Source: Candidatus Bipolaricaulota bacterium (GTDB taxonomy: Bacteria > Bipolaricaulota > Bipolaricaulia > RBG-16-55-9 > DRXL01). From it: a stretch of DNA of 5,327 bases. Shown one piece after another: positions 1-5,327 of the stretch. A model generated the notes under the pieces. It was given only the letters and a program-made list of their open reading frames with translations, ran no database searches and had not been told where the DNA came from. Position numbers and translations under genes: made by a program. Positions within the stretch are counted from its first letter, which is position 1, and each line of letters starts with the position of its first letter. The DNA is taken from contig JAILZC010000082.1 in the NCBI GenBank assembly GCA_023512665.1, forward strand, positions 1 through 5,327, given 5' to 3'.

Positions 1-1581
1 GATCTGCTCATCGTCAAGTCCGTCCTCTCGAAGGCGGCTGCGTCCTTCCGCGCGGAAACCATCATAGATCGCGTTCACGTGAGCGAGATCCAATTCCTCT
101 GCTTGCTTCAGGACGGTTTGCACAAAATGATGGACAAGATCGGCAGTCAGCAGCCCCAAAGCAGACAGCACGCCAGCCGAGGCGGGGACTATGACAGCTT
201 GGATGCCCAGCCGTTTGGCCAGGCATCCCGCATGCAGCGGCCCGGCCCCTCCAAAGGCGAGTAGCGCGAAATCTCGGGGATCATGGCCCCGCTCCACGGT
301 GATCACCCGAATCGCACGCTCCATATTGGCATCGGCTACTTCTAGGATGCCCCACGCCGCCTCTTCTAAACTCATCTTCAAAGGCCGGGCGATCTTCTCT
401 TCAATCGCGGCTTGAGCTCGGTGCACGTGGAGCTGTGGGATGTCCCCCAGCGGGCTATCGGGGTCGAGCCGCCCCAAGACGAGCTGAGCATCGGTCACGG
501 TGGGTTCTGTGCCTCCTCGGCCGTAGCAGGCCGGGCCGGGTTCGGCCCCTGCGCTCCGAGGCCCCACTCGAAGTGCCCCGCCCGAATCGAGCCACGCGAT
601 GCTCCCACCCCCGGCTCCAATGGTGTGAATGTCCAGCATGGGCAGGCGCAGCGGCCGCTTCGCGATCTCCCCTTCTGTCCTGATGAGAGGCTTCCCGTCT
701 AAAATTAAAGAGATATCACAGCTCGTCCCGCCCATGTCCATGGTGATTAAATTTTTGAAGCCCGCGAGTTCCCCGATGAAGCGCGCACCCTCTACGCCAC
801 CGGCGGGTCCCGAAAGCACCAGCGTGATCGGGTTCACTTGGGCCAACGTGCTACTGACGATCCCTGCGTTTGACTGCATGATCCGCCACTCACGTCTTAT
901 CCCGAGCCGTTGAGTGGCCTCATCGAGTTTGTGCAAATAACGAGAGACAATCGGCACCAGCGCCGCGCTCATCACCGTCGTCGACGTGCGCTCATACTCG
1001 CGAAACTCCGGGAGCACCTCACACGAAAGCAGAACGGGAATTTCAAGATGAGCCCTCAAAAGCTCTTTGACGCGCTTCTCGTGGGCCGGGTTCAGATATG
1101 AAAACAGAAAGACGACGGCCACGCTCTCCACGCCAGCTAGTTCGAGTGCGATGTGCTTGACTCGCTCTTCATCTAAGGGCTTAATAACGCGCCCTTGATA
1201 GTCTAACCGTTCTGGGACTTCAAAGCGTAGTTCCCTACCGACGATGGGCTTGGGGCGCTCCGTAAAAAAATTATAAAGCTCCGGACGGTTCTGACGCCCA
1301 ATTTCTAAAATATCCCGAAAGCCTTCTGTGGTAATTAAAGCCGTCTTGGCCCATCTGCCCTCTACAATAGCATTGGTGGCTACCGTTGTGCCATGCACGA
1401 GCTGAGTGACTTGAGCAGCACTCACCTGCAGCCGGGCTAAGATTTCTCTTAAGCCTGCGATCACCCCTTCTTCAAGCTGTGTTGGGGTGGAAGAGATTTT
1501 CAAAGAATCGAGCTGGCCGGTGCGCGGATCAAAAGCCACAATATCCGTGAAGGTGCCGCCGATGTCGATCCCGATCCTCAT
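1..1581 (-). CDS. HyuA-type hydantoinase/5-oxoprolinase family protein, N-terminal 527 residues (partial at the left edge)
   Basis: The reading frame is open from an ATG at 1581 to the left edge, giving 527 codons without a stop. Family members of this type are usually about 650-700 residues, so the C-terminal part lies outside. Seen: N-terminal phosphate-binding motif GGTFTD at residues 8-13 after MRIGIDI, HGTTVATNA at 63-71, SGPAGGV at 257-263, MDMGGTSCD at 281-289, IGAGGGS at 321-327, SAGAEPGPACYGRGGTEPTVTDA from about 343, GHDPRDF from about 432 and FGGAGPLHA at 443-451. These are hallmarks of the actin-like-fold HyuA family: ATP-dependent opening of cyclic amides (5-oxoproline, hydantoins), and also subunits of acetone/acetophenone carboxylases. 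The protein should be cytosolic; no signal peptide is visible. The substrate cannot be read from the sequence. A HyuB partner gene commonly follows and would lie beyond position 1. No in-frame ATG, GTG or TTG occurs upstream before the promoter -10, which supports this start. A short GGGGG (1585-1589) lies close to the ATG. Family assignment is very secure; specificity is unknown. Confidence 0.95.
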   Translation of the reverse strand, partial: MRIGIDIGGTFTDIVAFDPRTGQLDSLKISSTPTQLEEGVIAGLREILARLQVSAAQVTQLVHGTTVATNAIVEGRWAKTALITTEGFRDILEIGRQNRPELYNFFTERPKPIVGRELRFEVPERLDYQGRVIKPLDEERVKHIALELAGVESVAVVFLFSYLNPAHEKRVKELLRAHLEIPVLLSCEVLPEFREYERTSTTVMSAALVPIVSRYLHKLDEATQRLGIRREWRIMQSNAGIVSSTLAQVNPITLVLSGPAGGVEGARFIGELAGFKNLITMDMGGTSCDISLILDGKPLIRTEGEIAKRPLRLPMLDIHTIGAGGGSIAWLDSGGALRVGPRSAGAEPGPACYGRGGTEPTVTDAQLVLGRLDPDSPLGDIPQLHVHRAQAAIEEKIARPLKMSLEEAAWGILEVADANMERAIRVITVERGHDPRDFALLAFGGAGPLHAGCLAKRLGIQAVIVPASAGVLSALGLLTADLVHHFVQTVLKQAEELDLAHVNAIYDGFRAEGRSRLREDGLDDEQI

Positions 1582-1618
1582 GATCCCCCAGATGCCCTCG
1601 TCGCCTTCATAAAATAGT

Positions 1619-1647
1619 ATTGTATGGACAAATCGTGGCTCTCGCAA
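1619..1647 (-). promoter_or_regulatory. Sigma-70-type promoter for the HyuA-family gene
   Basis: On the minus strand TTGCGA (1642-1647, four of six matches to TTGACA) is separated by exactly 17 bases from TACAAT (1619-1624, five of six matches to TATAAT). A transcript would start near 1612, leaving a leader of about 30 bases before the ATG at 1581. Position, orientation and spacing all fit. This is read by eye from consensus and has no experimental support. Confidence 0.6.
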
Positions 1648-1664
1648 AGCTGTTCCAGGGTCAA

Positions 1665-1693
1665 TTGCTCAAAGCTCGCCCTTGCGCTATAAT
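1665..1693 (+). promoter_or_regulatory. Sigma-70-type promoter for the deaminase-rpsO-pnp unit
   Basis: A perfect TATAAT (1688-1693) lies 17 bases after TTGCTC (1665-1670, three of six matches to TTGACA). The predicted transcription start is near 1700, only about three bases before the ATG at 1703. No Shine-Dalgarno sequence is visible before that ATG, so the message is predicted to be leaderless or nearly so. The weak -35 is the main doubt; the perfect -10 at correct spacing directly before a gene is the main support. The two promoters of the divergent region lie back to back, with 17 bases between their -35 boxes. Confidence 0.6.
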
Positions 1694-1702
1694 CCAGCGA
1701 GC

Positions 1703-2995
1703 ATGACTATCCTCATCCGAGACTGCACAGCGATTACACTGAATGATCCCTTGGTGCGCCGGGGCGTCTCCATCGCCATCGAGGACGGAAAGATCACCAA
1801 AATCAGCGACGATCCTAAAGATTTCGAGCACAAAAAATTCGACACGATCATTGACGGCACGGGCAAGCTGGCCCTCCCTGGCTTCGTCAACGCCCACACG
1901 CACCTACCGATGGTCTTGCTCCGCGGCTACTCCGACGATAGAAACCTCCAAGAGTGGCTCGAACACGATATCTGGCCGGCAGAGCGAAAACTCACCGAAG
2001 ACGACGTCTACTGGGCGTCTCTGTTGGGAATAGCCGAGATGCTGCGCTCCGGCACGACGACCTTCTGTGATATGTATTTCTTCATGGACGCCGTGGCCCA
2101 AGCCGTCAAAGAATCGGGGATGCGCGCCGTGCTCTCCTACGGGATCATCGCCCCGCAGCCGGGGGAGAAGGCCCAAAAAGAACTCTCTGTCACCGAGAAA
2201 TTTCTCAAAGATTGGCACAACCGTGCCGAGGGACGCATCCGAGTCGCTGTCGGCCCCCATGCCCCGTACACGTGTTGTGACGAAATCTGGCGGGATGCAC
2301 GCGCCCTCGCTTTCGAGTATAATACCTTCATCCACACGCACCTGCAGGAGACCTTAGCCGAAGTGAATGACTCCCTCAGGGTGCACCAGAAGAGCCCCAC
2401 CGAGCGCCTGGAGGCGCTGGGGGTCTTTGAGGCTCCTACGGTCGCGGCGCACGGGGTGCACCTGCGCGACAGCGACGTCGCGATGTTAGCGCGGCGCAGG
2501 GTGGGGCTGGCCCATTGCCCCACAAGCAATCTGAAACTGGGCTCGGGGATCGCTCCCGTGAATACGTATAGACAGATGGGCTTGCGCGTGGGGATCGGCA
2601 CCGACGGCGCAGCTTCAAATAATAATTTAGATATGCTCGAGGAGCTGAGATTGGCAGCACTGCTTGCGAAGCGAGATGATCCCACAGCATTGCCCGCTCC
2701 TGAAGCTTTAAAGATGGCTACTATCGAAAGCGCGTACGCGTTGGGGCTTGAAGGCACAGGGCACTTGGCCGAAGGCGCCGAAGCTGATATTATTTTAGTA
2801 GATATGAGCGGCGCTCACTGGCAGCCGGGGCACAACCCCGTCTCGGATTTGGTCTACGCGGCCCAGGCCAGCGACGTCGAGACGGTGCTGGTCGCGGGGC
2901 AGATCGTCATGAAAGATAAAGAGATTCTCTCGTTTGACGAAGAGCGTGCCAAGGCGAAAGTGCGCGCCCTCAGCGCCAAATATCGAAAGGGCTAA
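1703..2995 (+). CDS. mtaD: Amidohydrolase, 5-methylthioadenosine/S-adenosylhomocysteine deaminase-like
   Basis: The product is 430 residues, normal for the family. It is a metal-dependent amidohydrolase (TIM barrel with a flanking beta-sandwich) that would deaminate the adenine ring of methylthioadenosine or S-adenosylhomocysteine to the inosine derivative in the cytosol. Seen: HTH at 65-67 (metal ligands in [12 protein letters not shown]), GPHAPYTC with His186, HTHLQE with His213 and Glu216, VAAHGVHL with His250, [14 protein letters not shown] from 272, and [16 protein letters not shown] with the catalytic Asp301. His65, His67, His213, His250, Asp301 and Glu216 match the family's metal and catalytic set. 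The s-triazine/guanine deaminase branch shares this scaffold, so the exact substrate is inferred. ATG 1703 is preferred over an in-frame TTG at 1682, because a perfect -10 box lies between them and the extra seven residues show no family character. The gene leads rpsO by 20 bases and is probably cotranscribed with it. Confidence 0.85.
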   Translation: MTILIRDCTAITLNDPLVRRGVSIAIEDGKITKISDDPKDFEHKKFDTIIDGTGKLALPGFVNAHTHLPMVLLRGYSDDRNLQEWLEHDIWPAERKLTEDDVYWASLLGIAEMLRSGTTTFCDMYFFMDAVAQAVKESGMRAVLSYGIIAPQPGEKAQKELSVTEKFLKDWHNRAEGRIRVAVGPHAPYTCCDEIWRDARALAFEYNTFIHTHLQETLAEVNDSLRVHQKSPTERLEALGVFEAPTVAAHGVHLRDSDVAMLARRRVGLAHCPTSNLKLGSGIAPVNTYRQMGLRVGIGTDGAASNNNLDMLEELRLAALLAKRDDPTALPAPEALKMATIESAYALGLEGTGHLAEGAEADIILVDMSGAHWQPGHNPVSDLVYAAQASDVETVLVAGQIVMKDKEILSFDEERAKAKVRALSAKYRKG

Positions 2996-3003
2996 CTACA
3001 CAG

Positions 3004-3009
3004 AGGAGG
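3004..3009 (+). promoter_or_regulatory. Ribosome binding site of rpsO
   Basis: AGGAGG, a full Shine-Dalgarno core inside the purine-rich run AGAGGAGGAAG, ends six bases before the ATG at 3016. It lies in the 20-base gap after the deaminase stop codon. It is far stronger than anything before the deaminase gene, which fits efficient internal initiation of a ribosomal protein within a polycistronic message. Confidence 0.85.
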
Positions 3010-3015
3010 AAGATC

Positions 3016-3285
3016 ATGGCACTCACCCAAGAAGAGAAAGCGAAGATCGCCGAGCCGTTTCGCATCCATCTCCAAGATACGGGCTCGGCGGAGGTGCAGA
3101 TCGCGCAACTGACAGAAGAGATTCGCCGGCTCACGGAGCACTTGAAAGTCTACAAGAAGGACTTTCACTCCCAGCGCGGTCTGATGCTCAAGGTCGGCCA
3201 GCGCAAGCGACTGCTGCGCTATCTGGCTCAGAACAGGCCGGAGAAGTACACGCAGCTGATCGCGCAGCTGGGCCTGCGCGGCTAA
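3016..3285 (+). CDS. rpsO: Small ribosomal subunit protein S15 (uS15)
   Basis: The product is 89 residues, the standard length for bacterial S15. It binds 16S rRNA at the central-domain three-way junction and nucleates assembly of the 30S platform. Seen: [16 protein letters not shown] at 21-36, LTEHLK at 39-44, [10 protein letters not shown] at 47-56, [11 protein letters not shown] at 60-70, and the closing [12 protein letters not shown]. His42, Asp49 and Ser52, the known rRNA-contact positions of E. coli S15 (H41, D48 and S51 when Met is not counted), are all kept. Position 50 is Phe where many S15 proteins have His. S15 often represses its own translation through a structure in its leader; here only 20 bases separate it from the gene before, so such a structure would have to use deaminase coding sequence or be absent. 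pnp follows, as in many bacteria. Confidence 0.98.
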   Translation: MALTQEEKAKIAEPFRIHLQDTGSAEVQIAQLTEEIRRLTEHLKVYKKDFHSQRGLMLKVGQRKRLLRYLAQNRPEKYTQLIAQLGLRG

Positions 3286-3298
3286 GAATTCTATTATG

Positions 3299-3409
3299 GA
3301 CAGCCGGAGGGAAGCTCGTTACAAGTTGCAAGTTGCAAGTTGCACGTGAGACGTGTTTTCGCGTGCAACTTCGAACTTGTTACTTGTAACTGGCTTGGCG
3401 CCGGCTGTC
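3299..3409 (+). promoter_or_regulatory. Long bulge-free hairpin in the rpsO-pnp spacer (candidate RNase III/PNPase control element)
   Basis: Two 53-base arms (3299-3351 and 3357-3409) face each other around a five-base loop CGTGT (3352-3356). Every pair satisfies i + j = 6708, so there are no bulges. Paired blocks from the base are 3299-3307 with 3401-3409, 3312-3315 with 3393-3396, 3318-3326 with 3382-3390, 3329-3334 with 3374-3379, 3337-3346 with 3362-3371, and an apical 3347-3351 with 3357-3361 containing two G-U pairs. The blocks are split only by symmetric 4x4 and 2x2 internal loops. No U-tract follows on either strand, so it is not a typical intrinsic terminator. The stem ends one base before the pnp Shine-Dalgarno. 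In E. coli the pnp leader carries a long stem cut by RNase III, which allows PNPase autoregulation; the same role here is inferred from position and length. An inserted palindromic repeat is the alternative origin. The structure itself is certain, the function is not. Confidence 0.7.
3322..3342 (+). repeat. Three tandem copies of the heptamer CAAGTTG
   Basis: CAAGTTG occurs three times head to tail with no spacer, inside the left arm of the hairpin. The opposite arm (about 3366-3390) carries diverged complementary units with cores ACTT or AACTT at seven-base spacing. The repeat therefore underlies the middle part of the stem, and the internal mismatches are where units differ between arms. 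Short heptad runs of this type can be dispersed intergenic repeats, which only the rest of the genome could show. Confidence 0.75.
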
Positions 3410-3410
3410 A

Positions 3411-3416
3411 AAGGAG
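3411..3416 (+). promoter_or_regulatory. Ribosome binding site of pnp
   Basis: AAGGAG sits six bases before the ATG at 3423 and one base after the long hairpin. It also lies mostly in the loop of a possible small hairpin: CTGTC (3405-3409) can pair with GACAG (3416-3420) around AAAGGA. That small hairpin uses the same bases as the base of the long stem, so the two cannot form together. Confidence 0.8.
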
Positions 3417-3422
3417 ACAGCT

Positions 3423-5327
3423 ATGACTGGAGTCGTCGAAGTCCAGCGAGGGCCGCTGCGGCTCTCCTCGGGGAAGGTCGCGCGTCAAGCCGATGCCGCG
3501 GTCTTGGTCGAGTACGGCGAGACCGTCGTCTTAGTCACGGTGACGCGCGGTGAGGCAGAAAATCTCGACTATTTCCCACTAACAGTAGACTTTGAAGAGA
3601 AGTTTTACGCGACGGGGAAGATCCCCGGCGGGTTTCTCAAGCGTGAAGGCCGTCCATCAGAAGCCGCGGTCTTGAGCGCCCGCATGATTGACCGCCCCAT
3701 CCGCCCGCTCTTCCCCTCGTGGTATCGCGAAAAAGTGCATGTTGTGGCGACCGTGCTCTCGGCGGATACGGAGCACTGCCCGTCGGTCGCTGGTCTCTTA
3801 GGCGCTTCTACAGCATTGATGATGAGCGGTGCGCCGTTTGAGGGGCCGATCGCGGGGGTGCGCGTCGGTCGCATCAACGGGCAGCTCGTCGCCAACCCCT
3901 CCGACGCCGAGCTCGAACAGTCCGATATGGAGATCATCGTCGCGGGCAACAAAGAGAAGATCCTCATGGTCGAAGGCGCGATGCGAGAGGTCCCCGAAGA
4001 GGAAGTCTTAGAAGCCCTGGCGTTTGCTCAGAGCGAGATCAGGAATCTCATCGCCCTGCAAGAGGGGTTTTTGGCGAAGCTCCCCACGCCGGAGAAGGTC
4101 CAGCCGGAGCCAGCCCCCGATACGAGCGCGCTGCGCGAAGCCCTCAGAGCGCTCGTCTGGGATCGGTTTGAGAGCCTCCGTGGGCCAGGGATGACCAAGC
4201 TCCAGCGCGAAGCGAAAGCCGACGCCATCCGCGACGAAGCTATCGAGAAAATTCTCGCAGAAAAGCAAGCTAGCGGGGTCACCGATCCCGCAGAGCTCGA
4301 GACCCTCACAAAGCAGCTCACGGAGATATTTACAGAACTTCTAGAGGAGTTTGTGCGCGTGAGCACGCTGACCACAAAGATTCGCATGGACGGGCGGCGC
4401 GCCGATGAGCTGCGCCCGATCTGGTGCGAAGTCGGGATTCTGCCCCGCGTGCACGGCTCGGCGCTCTTCACCCGTGGTGAGACCCAGAGCCTCGGCACCG
4501 TGACGCTGGGCACCTCAAGCTTAGATGAGCAGATCATAGACCGAATGCTCGAAGAGGGCCGCGAACGCTTTATGTTGCACTACAACTTCCCGCCCTACAG
4601 CGTCGGGGAGGCGGGGCGGATGGGCCCGCCGGGCCGCCGCGAGATCGGCCACGGGAACTTGGCGAAAAACGCCCTCAAAGCCGTCATCCCCAGCGAAGAC
4701 GAGTTCCCCTATATTATCCGAGTCGTCTCGGAGATCCTAGAGTCCAACGGGTCCTCATCAATGGCTACAGTCTGCTCAAGCTCGTTAGCCCTGATGGACG
4801 CGGGAGTGCCCATCAAGAAGCCCGTCGCCGGGATCGCCATGGGGCTGCTCACCCATAACTCAGACTATATGATTCTCACAGACCTGGCCGGATACGAAGA
4901 CCACTTTGGCGATATGGACTTCAAGCTCGCCGGCACCACAGACGGCCTCACGGGTTTTCAAATGGACACGAAGATTCACGGCATCACGCTCCAGATCGCG
5001 AAAGAGACGATGCTGCAGGCCCGTAAGGCGCGGCTCCAGATCTTAGATATTATGAACAAGACGCTGAGCGCGCCGCGCCCCACACTCAGCCGCTTCGCCC
5101 CGATCTTAGAGGTCATCCCCATTGATCCGGAGAAGATCGGCTTGGTGATCGGGCCGGGCGGCAAGACCATCCGCGCCCTCCAAGCCGAGACCCAGACCGA
5201 GATAGATATTGACGACGAGAAGAACGTCGTCAAGATCTCCGGGCACTCGGCGGAGCTGGTGCGCAAAGCCCGCGAGCGCATCGAGCAGATGACCGAGGAG
5301 ATCGCTGTGGGCAATCGCTATACAGGC
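3423..5327 (+). CDS. pnp: Polyribonucleotide nucleotidyltransferase (PNPase), first 635 residues (partial at the right edge)
   Basis: PNPase degrades RNA 3'-5' by phosphorolysis, releasing nucleoside diphosphates, as a trimeric ring and often within the RNA degradosome. Seen: first RNase PH-like domain (about 8-215) with GKIPGGFLKREGRPSE from about 65 (FLKR at 71-74 is the channel loop, FFRR in E. coli) and DRPIRPLFPSW; a helical linker domain (about 230-315); second RNase PH-like domain (about 318-535) with DGRRADELRPI, HGSALFTRGETQ at 344-355, the phosphate-binding NGSSSM with Ser444-446, and DHFGDMDFK. Asp493, Asp499 and Lys501 correspond to the catalytic Asp486, Asp492 and Lys494 of E. 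coli with the same +7 offset as the serines. A KH domain follows with GPGG at 577-580. Full-length PNPase is about 700 residues, so the S1 RNA-binding domain is outside or only just begun. The ATG at 3423 has a good Shine-Dalgarno. Residue 452 is Ser where Gly is usual (VCSSSLALMDAG). Confidence 0.97.
   Translation, partial: MTGVVEVQRGPLRLSSGKVARQADAAVLVEYGETVVLVTVTRGEAENLDYFPLTVDFEEKFYATGKIPGGFLKREGRPSEAAVLSARMIDRPIRPLFPSWYREKVHVVATVLSADTEHCPSVAGLLGASTALMMSGAPFEGPIAGVRVGRINGQLVANPSDAELEQSDMEIIVAGNKEKILMVEGAMREVPEEEVLEALAFAQSEIRNLIALQEGFLAKLPTPEKVQPEPAPDTSALREALRALVWDRFESLRGPGMTKLQREAKADAIRDEAIEKILAEKQASGVTDPAELETLTKQLTEIFTELLEEFVRVSTLTTKIRMDGRRADELRPIWCEVGILPRVHGSALFTRGETQSLGTVTLGTSSLDEQIIDRMLEEGRERFMLHYNFPPYSVGEAGRMGPPGRREIGHGNLAKNALKAVIPSEDEFPYIIRVVSEILESNGSSSMATVCSSSLALMDAGVPIKKPVAGIAMGLLTHNSDYMILTDLAGYEDHFGDMDFKLAGTTDGLTGFQMDTKIHGITLQIAKETMLQARKARLQILDIMNKTLSAPRPTLSRFAPILEVIPIDPEKIGLVIGPGGKTIRALQAETQTEIDIDDEKNVVKISGHSAELVRKARERIEQMTEEIAVGNRYTG

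Noticed and set aside
79..1101. Several plus-strand open frames of 60-96 codons.
   Set aside because: All lie antisense to the continuous HyuA-family frame, which carries clear family motifs throughout. They have none.
1682..1702. In-frame TTG start adding seven residues to the deaminase.
   Set aside because: The TATAAT at 1688-1693 would lie inside the extension, and the added residues have no family character. ATG 1703 gives a normal N-terminus.
2137..2757. A 206-codon minus-strand open frame.
   Set aside because: It is antisense to the deaminase coding sequence. The translation shows no recognisable domain and the plus-strand protein is complete and conserved.
3292..3297. TATTAT as the -10 of a separate pnp promoter.
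   Set aside because: At 17 or 18 bases upstream there is only TGGGCC or CTGGGC, a poor -35. An internal promoter is possible but not supported.
2934..3389. A 151-codon plus-strand open frame spanning rpsO.
   Set aside because: It is out of frame with both the end of the deaminase gene and rpsO, reads through the ribosome binding site and ends in the hairpin. It is a shadow.
3322..3390. CRISPR-like array because of regular short repeats.
   Set aside because: The units are seven bases, directly adjacent, and have no spacers. The structure is a palindrome.
3299..3409. Reading the long hairpin as an intrinsic terminator of rpsO.
   Set aside because: The plus strand continues with AAAGGAG, not a U-tract, and the minus strand has no U-tract either. 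The stem is also far longer than usual terminators.
3605..4537. Minus-strand open frames of 86-169 codons.
   Set aside because: They are antisense to pnp, which is intact and conserved through this stretch.

Overview
The window is ordinary bacterial chromosomal DNA with four protein genes and no RNA genes, mobile-element genes or CRISPR array. By eye it is moderately GC-rich, with a noticeable share of TTA leucine codons. The rpsO-pnp pair is a widespread bacterial arrangement. Nothing here fixes the phylum; an uncultured or thermophilic lineage is possible but is only an impression.

Layout. Positions 1-1581 (minus strand) carry the N-terminal 527 residues of a HyuA-type hydantoinase/5-oxoprolinase-family ATPase that runs off the left edge. 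Positions 1582-1702 are a compact divergent promoter region with one recognisable sigma-70-type promoter for each direction. Positions 1703-2995 (plus) encode an amidohydrolase of the 5-methylthioadenosine/S-adenosylhomocysteine deaminase type (MtaD-like). It is followed after 20 bases by rpsO (ribosomal protein S15, 3016-3285). After a further 137 bases comes pnp (polynucleotide phosphorylase, from 3423), which runs off the right edge after 635 residues, within or just before its S1 domain.

The three plus-strand genes look like one transcription unit: mtaD-like - rpsO - pnp. The promoter found is upstream of the deaminase and no convincing terminator separates the genes. S15 and PNPase belong to translation and RNA decay. 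The deaminase belongs to salvage or removal of the by-products of S-adenosylmethionine-dependent reactions, so the operon joins a metabolic gene to RNA-related genes.

The most striking unexplained structure is a 111-base, bulge-free, nearly perfect inverted repeat at 3299-3409 between rpsO and pnp. It is built partly from seven-base repeats and ends one base before the pnp Shine-Dalgarno sequence. Its place matches that of the RNase III-processed leader through which PNPase controls its own synthesis in Escherichia coli. That makes it a candidate RNase III/PNPase control element, or an inserted palindromic repeat adopted for that role. A second point is that the deaminase promoter sits so close to its ATG that the mRNA should be leaderless or almost so.
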